From Phycisphaeraceae bacterium (GTDB lineage Bacteria > Planctomycetota > Phycisphaerae > Phycisphaerales > UBA1924): 64,000 nucleotides of DNA. Made by a program: the position numbers and the translations under genes. Of this stretch, positions 1 through 8,264 are shown piece after piece; within the stretch, counting starts at the first letter, position 1; every line of letters starts with the position of its first letter. The notes under the pieces are model-generated. The model saw only the letters and a program-made list of their open reading frames with translations. It had not been told where the DNA came from and did not search any database. Where the stretch lies: assembly GCA_019636535.1 (NCBI GenBank), contig JAHBXK010000002.1, positions 124,001 to 188,000 of the forward strand, read 5' to 3'.

Positions 1-1466
1 ATGACGTGGACGTAGCGGATCAGGCCCTCGGTGAAGATTCCCTGCACGGGGACGGCGAGGGTGTCTTCGCACCTTCCGAGTTGGATCTCGGCCTCGCAGC
101 GCATGCTGGGTCGGAGGCGCTGGGACTGCTCGTCGCTCGCATCGCGCTGGATCGAAATGCGGACGGAGTACTCGCGCAGGTTGGGGTCCATCCATCGGGA
201 GGTCTGCTCGGCGAGGATGCCGACGCCCTCGACGACGCCTTTGAACCTGCGGTCTCCGACGGCGTCGACTCTGATTGTGGCCGGCAGGCCGGGCTGGATT
301 CGGCTCGCCAGGCTCTCGTGGACGCGGACCGAGGCGATCATCTCGGAGGTGTCGGGGAGGACGATCAGGTTCTGGTTTGGCCAGACCCTGCTGCCGACCT
401 GGAGCGGTCCCTCGTCGCCGCCCCAGCGTGAGTTTTCGAGGCTGGAGGCGTAGACGACCAGACCGTCCTGCGGGGCGAAGATGGTGGCGCTCTCGACCTG
501 TCGCTGGTACTTGGCGACGAGTTGCTCGCGGATCTGGAGTGACTGCTGCTTGTTTCGTCGGTCGGCGTCGCGGCTGGCGGTGCGGCTGTTGTTGAGTCGC
601 TGCGTTCGCTCGAGTTCGGCGCGGGCCTCCTCAACGGCGGAGAGTTTGGTTCGTTCATCCTTGGGGTGCTCGAACTGCCAGTAGACCTGACGGGCGAGCG
701 TGGCCTTGGCGAGGGCGGCCTGAGATTGCTCCCAGGCGAGTTCGTCCTGTTTGAGTTGGTCGGCGCTGTAGTAGCCCTTGGAGAGGAGCTCGCGGCTTTT
801 GGCGACCTTGTCGCGGAGGCGCTGTTCGTCCTTGGTCGTGCGGTCGACCTCGTGTTCGAGGTCCTGACGCTTGCTTTCGACTTCGCCCTGCCGCCACTTG
901 TTGAGGTCGAGTTCGGCGAGTGCGACCTTGAGGGTCGCTGCGCGGAGGGCCGACTCGTTCTCGCTGAGTTGGATCGCGTAGCCCTCTTCGGCTTCGACAA
1001 CGGCTGCGCGGGAGGACTCGAGGCTGAGGAGTTCCTGATCGAGGCGCTGCTGGATGTTCTCGGCGTTGAGTTTCACCAGCAGGTCGCCCTTGCGGACCAT
1101 GGTTCCTTCGGGGACGATCTCGACGATGGTGGTGTCGCCCTCGAGGGGGTTTCGGATGTCGAGTTGGGTGCGGGCGCGGACCTCACCGATCGACGTGGTG
1201 GTGATGTCGAAACTCGTGATCGCGACTTCGAAGACGTCGAGCGGGGCGGGCGAGCGTGCTGAGCGCGAGGCCGAGCGGGAATCGGCGGGTGACGAGGCGG
1301 GCTGGGCGGACGGCGAGGAGCCCCGGCCGGGGACGCCCGTGCCGATCGCCAACCCCGCGGCGACGACGAGCAGCACAATCGCGCTCCCGCCGAGCAAGCG
1401 CCGTCGGCGGGTCGAGCGTGTGCGGGCGTCGGGCTGGGAGGTGTGTGGGCTGGTCGGGGTCGTCAT
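1..1466 (-). CDS. HlyD-family periplasmic adaptor of an efflux pump (partial, runs off left edge)
   Basis: Membrane-fusion (adaptor) protein that would link an inner-membrane ABC or RND transporter to the outer membrane. Reading back from the ATG at 1466 there is a basic N-terminus, one membrane segment at about residues 24-43 and a Ser/Ala/Pro-rich linker. The first biotinyl-lipoyl half lies at about 105-130 (VEIVPEGTMVRKGDLLVKL). A long Gln/Glu/Lys-rich alpha-helical hairpin runs from about 135 to 310, and the second lipoyl half (ATIFAPQDGLVVYASS) is near 328. A beta-barrel-like region follows and is still open at base 1, so at least 488 residues are present and the C-terminus is missing. 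The gene is divergent from mqnB. The transporter partner is not in the window; it may lie to the left. The family call is secure; the substrate cannot be told. Confidence 0.88.
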   Translation of the reverse strand, partial: MTTPTSPHTSQPDARTRSTRRRRLLGGSAIVLLVVAAGLAIGTGVPGRGSSPSAQPASSPADSRSASRSARSPAPLDVFEVAITSFDITTTSIGEVRARTQLDIRNPLEGDTTIVEIVPEGTMVRKGDLLVKLNAENIQQRLDQELLSLESSRAAVVEAEEGYAIQLSENESALRAATLKVALAELDLNKWRQGEVESKRQDLEHEVDRTTKDEQRLRDKVAKSRELLSKGYYSADQLKQDELAWEQSQAALAKATLARQVYWQFEHPKDERTKLSAVEEARAELERTQRLNNSRTASRDADRRNKQQSLQIREQLVAKYQRQVESATIFAPQDGLVVYASSLENSRWGGDEGPLQVGSRVWPNQNLIVLPDTSEMIASVRVHESLASRIQPGLPATIRVDAVGDRRFKGVVEGVGILAEQTSRWMDPNLREYSVRISIQRDASDEQSQRLRPSMRCEAEIQLGRCEDTLAVPVQGIFTEGLIRYVHV

Positions 1467-1632
1467 GCGGTTCCTTGTGGGGCGTGGAGTGGACATACCC
1501 GTACGGGATTTAACCGGTCGATCGGTGAGAGGTTGATACGAATGGCGGAGGAGTGGGGTGAGTATCACCAAACGGTCGCCTTACCATTGTTCGCTCGTGG
1601 GTGTGCGGGAGTTCGATGGGTGCGGCGTACCG

Positions 1633-2406
1633 ATGCAAGAACGAGGCGAATCAGGTCCGGTTTCCGACGTTCGCACGCTGCTCGTGGTGGCCGCGGAGGG
1701 GGAGTATCGGGCGGTGATGGCGGGCTTGGGTCGAGGCGAAGGTGTGGGAGGAGTGCGGGCAAGCGCAGCGTGGCAGGTGGTGAACGCCGGTGGTGGTGTG
1801 GGGGTGTTGATGACCGGGATCGGCAAGGTGAACGCGGCGGGGGCGACGGTGCTCGCGCTGAGCAAGGAGGGCGTGCGACGCGTGATCAACGTGGGGGTGG
1901 CGGGCCTGTTGCCGGGCGGTGGAGGCGGAGGGGACGCAGAGGGGGTGTTGGGTATCGGGAGCGTGGTGGTCGGGTCGAGCAGCGTGTACGCGGATGAGGG
2001 GCTCGTGACACCGACGGGGTTTCAGACCACGGCGGAGATGGGCTTTGCGATGGGGCCGTTTCCCGACCCGGCGGTGCCCGCATCGGATGGGTTGCTGAGG
2101 CTTGTTCGTTCGATGGGCGATGCGGAGGGGGCAATCGCGACGGTCTCGACGTGCTCGGGGACGGACGAACGGGCGGCGGAGGTGCGAGGCAGAACCGGCG
2201 CGATCGCGGAAGGGATGGAGGGCGCTGCGGTGGGGCACGCGGTGGCGCGCTGGAACGCGCTGGATGGCGCTGCGGGCGTGGGCGTGGAGTTCGTTGAGGT
2301 TCGAGTGATTTCGAACACGGCGGGGGATCGGCCAAAGCAGCGGTGGGATCTGCGTGCGGCGTTTGAGCGGTTGAGCACGCTGGTGGGGGAGATCGCGCGG
2401 GTTTGA
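1633..2406 (+). CDS. mqnB: Futalosine hydrolase (nucleoside phosphorylase/hydrolase fold)
   Basis: A 257-residue protein of the purine nucleoside phosphorylase / MTA-SAH nucleosidase superfamily. Visible signatures are the N-terminal strand (RTLLVVAAEGEY), the Gly-rich substrate loop (VINVGVAGLLPG) and the acidic motif GMEGAAVGHAVA near the C-terminus. The last motif reads RVISNTAGDR. An Asn after Ser is typical of futalosine hydrolase, whereas MTA/SAH nucleosidase has SD there, so MqnB is preferred. MqnB releases hypoxanthine from futalosine in the alternative menaquinone pathway in the cytoplasm. The ATG at 1633 is chosen because it sits just before the first core strand; the frame is open further upstream to 1558. 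The gene is divergent from the HlyD gene and 208 bp ahead of pilM. MTA/SAH nucleosidase remains a minor alternative. Confidence 0.75.
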   Translation: MQERGESGPVSDVRTLLVVAAEGEYRAVMAGLGRGEGVGGVRASAAWQVVNAGGGVGVLMTGIGKVNAAGATVLALSKEGVRRVINVGVAGLLPGGGGGGDAEGVLGIGSVVVGSSSVYADEGLVTPTGFQTTAEMGFAMGPFPDPAVPASDGLLRLVRSMGDAEGAIATVSTCSGTDERAAEVRGRTGAIAEGMEGAAVGHAVARWNALDGAAGVGVEFVEVRVISNTAGDRPKQRWDLRAAFERLSTLVGEIARV

Positions 2407-2614
2407 GGGAGCGGATTTTTCGGACGCTCGGGTGCGTGCGGCGGATTGCAGCGCGTGTGTCTGCCGCCTGCGCGGACTGCGCGGGGGGAGCCGTCGGCAC
2501 GGGCGTTCGTCCCTGCCCGGCTTCTCAACCGGGTGGCGGCGGGGGCCGATTCTCCCCAAGACCGGGGTTGTTCTTCGGTACGGAGCCGGCCTGCGCCGGT
2601 GGAGGCGGTCGCTG

Positions 2615-3916
2615 ATGCTGTTCTCACCGTTCGGCAAGGTGAAAGGCGCTGCCATGAGCACGCTGCAGGGGACGATGCTCCCCGTGGCGATCGACTTTGG
2701 CGCGGTATCGCTGAAGGTGCTGCAATTGCAGGCGGGGGATCCGCCGCACCTGGTGGCCGCGGCGGCGCTGAAGACGCCCGAGAACCTGATGAACGACCCG
2801 GGCAAGCGGTTCGCGTTTCAGTTTCAGGCGTTGCCGAAACTGATCAAGGCGGTGGGGTTTAAGTCTCGGCGCGCGGTGGTGTCGCTGCCTGCGGCGCAGT
2901 TGTTCTGCAAGCATCTGCAACTTCCGAAGAGCGAGAGCGTGTCGGTGGCGGAACTGGTGGAGCACGCGGTGCCGACGATGCTGGAGTGTCCAGCGCACGC
3001 GCTGATGTGCCGGCACGTCGTTGTTGAGGGTGCGAGCGCGGCGGGGCAGACGTCGGGAATGGTGGGGGGGATGGCGGGCGCATCGAACTCACCCGCGAAC
3101 GGCGCGAAGCAGGAGGTGATCTGCTTTGCCGCCGCGAGAGATTTCATCGGACGGGTGATGCAGGTCTGCCGCGACTCGAAACTGGAACTGGTCGGTGCGC
3201 ACCCGGAGTTTCTGTGCAGCCTGAAGGCGTTTGAGCATCTGAACCGGCGCGAGTCGGATCGGGAGTCGGGCACGCTGTACCTGGACATCGCGGCGGGTGC
3301 CACGAAGGTGCTGATCGCGCACGGCGCGCAACTGGTGTTTGCCAAGACAATCCAGTTGGGTGGGATCGATCTGGACCGCGCTGTGGCGCACGCGGCCGGG
3401 TGCGATCTTGCCAGGGCGCGGGAGATGCGGTTGTCGAAGGGCGCGATGGCGGACCCGTCCGTGACGCCGGCGAGAGCGGCCGCCGTGGCTTCGAACCGTC
3501 GGCGTGATGCGGCCGGCGACGTGGCGCTCGAAGAAGACCGGCGTGTGAACCGGACGGCGCCGGGATTCTCGGCGGAAGTGGGCGAACTGCCGCAGGAATC
3601 GGCCAGCCCGGCGGATGCGGACCTGAGCGATACGTTGGAAATCCTGACGGACGAGATCGCGATGTGCGTGCGCTACTACGAGTCGATCTTCCCCGGCAAG
3701 CGGTTGGGGCGAGGTGTGTTCTTCGGGGGCGAGTCGCTGGGGCGCGGGTTGTGCCAGCACGTGGCGCGGCGGCTGCGACTGCCAGCCCACGCGGCGGACC
3801 CGATGGCACGCGTGGCGCGAACGGGCGGTGAGCCGGTGAGCGGCGTGGACTTCAAGATCCGTCAGCCCGGTTGGGCGGTTCCGCTGGGGCTGAGCATGAT
3901 GCCGACGGACCTGTGA
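2615..3916 (+). CDS. pilM: Type IV pilus / type II secretion assembly protein PilM (actin-like ATPase)
   Basis: A 433-residue cytoplasmic actin-like protein that in the family binds the N-terminal tail of PilN and couples the cytoplasmic motor to the inner-membrane platform. The ATPase-fold motifs are visible: phosphate-1 strand (VAIDFGAVSLKVLQL, about residue 23), phosphate-2 region (LYLDIAAGATKVLIAHGAQL) and an adenosine-type motif (GVFFGGESLGRG) near the C-terminus. A low-complexity stretch of about 60 residues separates the last two. The ATG at 2615 is chosen because GGAGG lies 9 nt upstream; an in-frame ATG at 2654 (MSTLQGT) is the alternative. It is the first gene of the cluster pilM-pilN-pilO-pilP-like-gspE, all on the same strand with short gaps or overlaps. 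Family assignment is strong; pilus versus secretion use is not resolved. Confidence 0.85.
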   Translation: MLFSPFGKVKGAAMSTLQGTMLPVAIDFGAVSLKVLQLQAGDPPHLVAAAALKTPENLMNDPGKRFAFQFQALPKLIKAVGFKSRRAVVSLPAAQLFCKHLQLPKSESVSVAELVEHAVPTMLECPAHALMCRHVVVEGASAAGQTSGMVGGMAGASNSPANGAKQEVICFAAARDFIGRVMQVCRDSKLELVGAHPEFLCSLKAFEHLNRRESDRESGTLYLDIAAGATKVLIAHGAQLVFAKTIQLGGIDLDRAVAHAAGCDLARAREMRLSKGAMADPSVTPARAAAVASNRRRDAAGDVALEEDRRVNRTAPGFSAEVGELPQESASPADADLSDTLEILTDEIAMCVRYYESIFPGKRLGRGVFFGGESLGRGLCQHVARRLRLPAHAADPMARVARTGGEPVSGVDFKIRQPGWAVPLGLSMMPTDL

Positions 3917-3989
3917 GCGATTGAGGGGGCCGACGCGGTGCGGCTCCGTGTGAGGTAGGAGTGAACGAGGCACGACAAGGACGAACCCG

Positions 3990-4883
3990 ATGAAAGGCTT
4001 CTCATCCCGATCAGATTCGCACGCGGGCTCGTTCCTGCCCGAGGAATACCTGCACCGCAAGGCGGAGATCCGCTCGATCGTGATCAGTTTCGGATTGTTC
4101 TGCGTGGTGATCACGGGGATCGTGGGCGCGTTCTTCGTGACGAACCGTCAGTGGGCGACGGTGAAGACCCGGCAGGAGGAGATCAACCGTGCGTACGCGG
4201 TGGAGACGGCCAAGATCGAGCAGTTGAAGGAGTTGGAGCGTCAGAAATCGGAGATGATCGACAAGGCGGAGGTGACGACGGCGCTGATCGAGAAGGTGCC
4301 GCGGTCGATCATGCTCGCCGAGATCATCAACCGGATGCCGAAGGAACTGACGCTGACGTCGCTGCAACTCAAGTCGACGCGTCTGGATGCCAAGCCCGTG
4401 AAGATCGACCGCAGGCCGACGGCGACGGGTTCGTCGGCGGCGACGAACCGGGCTCGAGCGACGCGTCCGGCGCGGGCGGGCACGCAGCAGCAGGCCGCAG
4501 ACCCGCCGAAGCCCCGCGTGCGGCCGCCGAGTTACGACTTCAAACTCGAGATGATCGGGCTGGCGGCGACGGACGACGAGATCGCGGACTACCAGACGGC
4601 ACTCAAGGCATGCCCGCTGCTGCGGAACGTGGAACTGATCTACACGAGCGCGGTGCGGGTGGACGACGTGCCGATGCGGAAGTTCCGGCTCGAAGCATCG
4701 ATCCGGACGGACATCGACGCGCGGAACATCGAGCCGCTGCAGGTGCCGCGCCTGCCGCCGCGGCCGTCGCTGGCGACGGGTCCGAACGTGATGGACATCA
4801 CGGACTTCGATCCGTCGAGCGTAGATCCGACCGTGCCGAACAGCCCCGTCTTCACCAATGTCGACCCGAGGACGAAGGAGTAA
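3990..4883 (+). CDS. pilN: PilN-like inner-membrane platform protein
   Basis: A 297-residue bitopic protein with the standard PilN/GspL-C layout: a short cytoplasmic N-tail, one membrane helix at about residues 30-50 (SFGLFCVVITGIVGAFFV), a coiled coil at about 55-110 rich in Glu, Gln and Lys, and a periplasmic ferredoxin-like region. That region contains the PilN-like segment MPKELTLTSLQLKS. A Pro/Arg/Ala-rich insert of about 40 residues (around 145-185) interrupts the periplasmic part, and the Pro-rich C-terminal tail is longer than usual. It starts 73 bp after pilM and ends 6 bp before pilO. In the family PilN dimerises with PilO and contacts PilM. The call rests on topology plus gene order, because N-terminal PilN sequence is poorly conserved. 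Confidence 0.8.
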   Translation: MKGFSSRSDSHAGSFLPEEYLHRKAEIRSIVISFGLFCVVITGIVGAFFVTNRQWATVKTRQEEINRAYAVETAKIEQLKELERQKSEMIDKAEVTTALIEKVPRSIMLAEIINRMPKELTLTSLQLKSTRLDAKPVKIDRRPTATGSSAATNRARATRPARAGTQQQAADPPKPRVRPPSYDFKLEMIGLAATDDEIADYQTALKACPLLRNVELIYTSAVRVDDVPMRKFRLEASIRTDIDARNIEPLQVPRLPPRPSLATGPNVMDITDFDPSSVDPTVPNSPVFTNVDPRTKE

Positions 4884-4889
4884 TCCGTC

Positions 4890-5438
4890 ATGCCGAGCGC
4901 CCTGAGACAGGCCGTGTTCTTTGCGCTGCTGATCGCGCTGCCGATCGCGTCGTATTTCTTCGTGTTCAAGCCGCAGAACACGCAGATCGAGAAGGCACGG
5001 AAGGAGATCGAGCACAAGCAGGCGATGCTGGAGAAACTGCAGCAGGCGACAGCGCAGACGCAGGACCTTGCGCGGCAGAACCAGCAGATCAGTCAGGCGA
5101 TCGAGTCGATCGAGGCCCGGCTGCCCGACGGCAAGCAACTCGACGAGGTTCTGCGGCAGGTGTCGAGCCTCACGTCGCGTGCGGGGCTTCGCGTGCCGGC
5201 CTTCAAGCGTTCGGACAAGGTGCTGACGGCGGGCACCGCGATGGAGCAGCCGCTGAACATCGAGATCGCGGGCGATTTCGACGGGTTCTACCAGTTCCTG
5301 CTGGACCTTGAGCAACTGCCGCGCATCACGCGGATACCGGACTTCTCGATCGTGCGTTCGGACAAGGTTGACGGTGAGATGATCACGAAACTGACGCTCT
5401 CGATCTATTACGAGGGCACGGACAAGGACACGAAATGA
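4890..5438 (+). CDS. pilO: PilO-like inner-membrane platform protein
   Basis: A 182-residue bitopic protein: N-terminal membrane helix (FFALLIALPIASYFFVFKP, about residues 8-26), a coiled coil (about 27-80) and a compact periplasmic domain. The domain contains the family-typical segment DFDGFYQFLLDLEQLPRI, as in PilO/GspM proteins. Size and order match PilO. In the family it pairs with PilN in the periplasm to align the cytoplasmic motor with the outer-membrane secretin. The stop codon overlaps the start of the following pilP-like gene by 4 bp (ATGA), a sign of translational coupling. Confidence 0.85.
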   Translation: MPSALRQAVFFALLIALPIASYFFVFKPQNTQIEKARKEIEHKQAMLEKLQQATAQTQDLARQNQQISQAIESIEARLPDGKQLDEVLRQVSSLTSRAGLRVPAFKRSDKVLTAGTAMEQPLNIEIAGDFDGFYQFLLDLEQLPRITRIPDFSIVRSDKVDGEMITKLTLSIYYEGTDKDTK

Positions 5439-6193
5439 CACGCAATTCCTCGGCGAACGACCTGGGTCAGATCGATCTCCGCGACGCCGCGGGCGCTCCG
5501 AACGAGACCGAGAAGGGGCTCGTGGGCGGCACGTTCAGGCTTGACGCGATGTCGCCCGGCTCGGCGGCCGACGCGTCGGAGATGTCGGCCCCGCGGAAGA
5601 CCGGTGCAACGCAGGCCGCGTTCTTCGCGGTGCTGATCGTCGCGGCGGGCGGCGTGGTGTACGGGATGCGGCAGATGGGCATCGGACCGCTCAAGAGTTT
5701 CGGCGCGATCAAGGCGCCGGAGTACGACGTGACCAAGGGCGTCTCGGTGGCCAACTCCGACCATCAGCGTGTGCTCAGGGAGTTGTCGGCGGCGGCGCTG
5801 ACGGCGCAGGTGCCGCCCGAGCAGGTTCAGAAGAACCCGTTCCGGCTCGCCGACGCGCTCGGCCCAGCGCCGGGCGACGACGACGCGAAGCGGAGCGAGG
5901 CGCAGCGTCGCGCGGCCGAGGAGAAGACGCGCAAGGAGGCCGAAGCTCGCAAGCGTCAGATCGAGACGCGGCTGACGCAGTTGAAGATCAACTCGATCAT
6001 GACGGGAGCGCGGCCGATGGCCCGCGTGGGCGACTCGATGGTGCGCGTCGGCGACACGATCGAGGAGTTGTTCAAGGTCAAGGCGATCAACAACCGCTCG
6101 ATCGAGGTTGAGGCCGACGGCGTGACGTATCTGCTGTCGCTCGATGAGGAGCCTTCGCGCAAGGGGGCTCCACGCACGCAGCGCAAGAGGTGA
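5435..6193 (+). CDS. PilP/GspC-like bitopic protein
   Basis: A 252-residue protein in the PilP position of the cluster. It has a cytoplasmic N-tail of about 65 residues, a membrane helix (AAFFAVLIVAAGGVVYGM, about 67-85), a periplasmic linker, a charged Glu/Lys/Arg helix (about 150-180) and a small beta domain at the C-terminus. That domain (ARPMARVGDSMVRVGDTI, then IEVEADGVTYLLSL) resembles the homology-region fold of GspC/PilP, which contacts the secretin. PilP proper is a lipoprotein; this one has a transmembrane anchor like GspC, so the name is by analogy. It overlaps pilO by 4 bp and ends 4 bp before the TTG start of the ATPase gene. Confidence 0.7.
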   Translation: MTRNSSANDLGQIDLRDAAGAPNETEKGLVGGTFRLDAMSPGSAADASEMSAPRKTGATQAAFFAVLIVAAGGVVYGMRQMGIGPLKSFGAIKAPEYDVTKGVSVANSDHQRVLRELSAAALTAQVPPEQVQKNPFRLADALGPAPGDDDAKRSEAQRRAAEEKTRKEAEARKRQIETRLTQLKINSIMTGARPMARVGDSMVRVGDTIEELFKVKAINNRSIEVEADGVTYLLSLDEEPSRKGAPRTQRKR

Positions 6194-6197
6194 TGAC

Positions 6198-8264
6198 TTG
6201 GGCAAGTTCGACATCGACGACATTCTGAACGACCTGGGCGTCTCCCCCGATGCGCCGGCCGAGTCGCGTCGTCGCGCTCCCGGTTCGGGCACGTCCGGGG
6301 CAACCGCCGACACCGTGAGCCCAACGAAACGCCACCGCATCGACGAGGCGAGCGACGCGTTCTCGCCGCTGCCCGCGGTGCCCAGTGGCCAGCGGTCGTT
6401 CGATCGTGAAGTCGTCGTCGAGGACGACCCGGCGGTGCCCGTGAGGCCCGCCGAGACGCCGCAGTCCAACGTGGGGCACGCGCTGGCCGAGGTGTTCAAC
6501 CCGGGTGACGAGGCGGGGGTGCCCGTGCTCTCGGGTCGTGCGCTCGGTGAGTTCCTGCTCAGTGCGGGCGCCGTGACGCCACAGCAGTACACGGCCGCAC
6601 AGCAGGTGCTCCGGGCCTCGCCGGGCAGGCGTCTGACCGAGGTGCTGATCGAGCAGGGGGCGGACGAGATCGCGGTGTACAAGGCGCTCGCGCAGTTTGC
6701 CGACGTTCCGTTCGAGCGGGTCGATCTGGACAAGGGGCTCGACGGCGGGTTCGACGGTGGGGCGATGCAGCGGCTGGGGATCGACTTCTGCAAGCAGCAC
6801 ACCGTGCTGCCGCTGCGGCAGACCGGGCAGGGACGCACCGGCGCACCCAGCCGGCTCGTGGTGGGCGCAACGAACCCGGACGACGTCTTCCTGATCGACG
6901 AGATCCGTCGGCGTGTCGGCGGGACGGCGGTGAAGATCGTCGTCTGCCCGCCGAACGACATCCGGGCCGCGATCGAGATCGTCGGCGTGGGCGAGCAGAA
7001 GGACCTGGACATCTCGGAGATCCTGTCCGACGTGGACGAGGGTGATGTTCAGGTCGAGAAGGCCAAGGAGAACCAGGAGGTCGATCTCGAGGCCCAGGCC
7101 GCCGAGTCGCCCGTCATTCGCTACGTCAACTTCATCATCCAGACGGCGGTGAAAGAGGGGGCCAGCGACATCCACATCGAGCCTGCGGAAAAACGCCTGA
7201 AGGTTCGCTTCCGCATCGACGGCGTGCTGTTCGAGATGATGAACCCGCCGGCGAGCATGAGCAGCGCGATCATCTCGCGTCTGAAGATCATGGCCAACCT
7301 CGACATTTCCGAGCGTCGGCTGCCTCAGGACGGCCGCATCCGCTGCACGGTCGGTGGGCGGAAACTGGACCTGCGGATGTCGACTCTGCCGAACGGGTAC
7401 GGCGAGAAGGTCGTGCTCCGCATCCTCGACACCAAGAGCATCAACGTCGAACTCGGCCAGCTGGGCTTCAGTGAGGACGCGCTGACGCTGTGGACCAAGG
7501 CGATCGACGAACCGCACGGCATCGTTCTGGTCACCGGCCCGACCGGCTCGGGCAAGACCACGACGCTCTACGCTTCCCTGCGAACGCTCGACAAGATCTC
7601 GCTGAACATCTCGACCGTCGAGGACCCCGTCGAGTACCATCTCGATGGGATCACCCAGACGCAGACGCACGAGAAGATCGGCATGTCGTTCGCCAAGGCG
7701 CTCAAGGCGCTCCTGCGTCAGGACCCCGACGTCATCATGCTCGGCGAGATCCGCGACCTTGAGACGGCTCAGACCGCCGTGCAGGCCGCGCTCACCGGCC
7801 ATCTGGTGCTGAGCACGCTGCACACCAACGACGCACCGAGTTCGATCACGCGGCTGGTGAACATCGGCATCGAGCCGTTCTTGGTCGGTGCTGCGGTGCG
7901 GGCGGTGCTCGCGCAGCGGCTGGTTCGCCGGCTGTGCCAGCACTGCAAGTCGAACGAACAACCCTCGCCCGAGTTCGCGGAGTACCTCGCGATGCAGGGC
8001 ATGGACCCCGACGGCGTGTGGATCGCCAAGGGATGCGAGAAGTGCCGCAACACGGGCTACTCCGGACGCGTCGGCATCTACGAGCTGCTGATGGTCGACG
8101 ACCAACTCCGCGACATCGTGGCGAGAAATCCGAACGTGGCGGAGTTCCGCAAACTCTGCATCGAGCGCGGAATGGTGACGCTCCGTGGCGACGGGATGAC
8201 CAAGGTCGCCAAGGGGTTGACGACGGTCGAGGAGATTCTCCGCGTCACCGAGGCCGCGGGCTGA
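6198..8264 (+). CDS. gspE: GspE/PilB-type assembly ATPase
   Basis: A 688-residue secretion or pilus-extension ATPase that powers pilin or pseudopilin polymerisation. Domains: a low-complexity acidic N-terminus; an MshEN-like N-domain at about residues 110-260 (GEFLLSAGAVTPQQY, AQFADVPFERVDL); then the hexameric ATPase core. The core shows Walker A GPTGSGKTTTLY (about 447), the Asp box (STVEDPVEYHLDGITQTQ), Walker B VIMLGEIRD (about 512) and the His box LSTLHTNDAP. The zinc tetracysteine of GspE/PilB is present (CQHC and CEKC, about 580 and 613). No ATG fits; TTG at 6198 gives a normal start (MGKFDIDDILNDLG) 4 bp after the pilP-like gene. Its last 20 bp overlap the 3' end of mutY on the other strand. 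Confidence 0.92.
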   Translation: MGKFDIDDILNDLGVSPDAPAESRRRAPGSGTSGATADTVSPTKRHRIDEASDAFSPLPAVPSGQRSFDREVVVEDDPAVPVRPAETPQSNVGHALAEVFNPGDEAGVPVLSGRALGEFLLSAGAVTPQQYTAAQQVLRASPGRRLTEVLIEQGADEIAVYKALAQFADVPFERVDLDKGLDGGFDGGAMQRLGIDFCKQHTVLPLRQTGQGRTGAPSRLVVGATNPDDVFLIDEIRRRVGGTAVKIVVCPPNDIRAAIEIVGVGEQKDLDISEILSDVDEGDVQVEKAKENQEVDLEAQAAESPVIRYVNFIIQTAVKEGASDIHIEPAEKRLKVRFRIDGVLFEMMNPPASMSSAIISRLKIMANLDISERRLPQDGRIRCTVGGRKLDLRMSTLPNGYGEKVVLRILDTKSINVELGQLGFSEDALTLWTKAIDEPHGIVLVTGPTGSGKTTTLYASLRTLDKISLNISTVEDPVEYHLDGITQTQTHEKIGMSFAKALKALLRQDPDVIMLGEIRDLETAQTAVQAALTGHLVLSTLHTNDAPSSITRLVNIGIEPFLVGAAVRAVLAQRLVRRLCQHCKSNEQPSPEFAEYLAMQGMDPDGVWIAKGCEKCRNTGYSGRVGIYELLMVDDQLRDIVARNPNVAEFRKLCIERGMVTLRGDGMTKVAKGLTTVEEILRVTEAAG

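Noticed and set aside
1633-2406. MTA/SAH nucleosidase instead of futalosine hydrolase
   Set aside because: The terminal motif has SN rather than SD, and the overall spacing fits MqnB better; kept only as a minor alternative.
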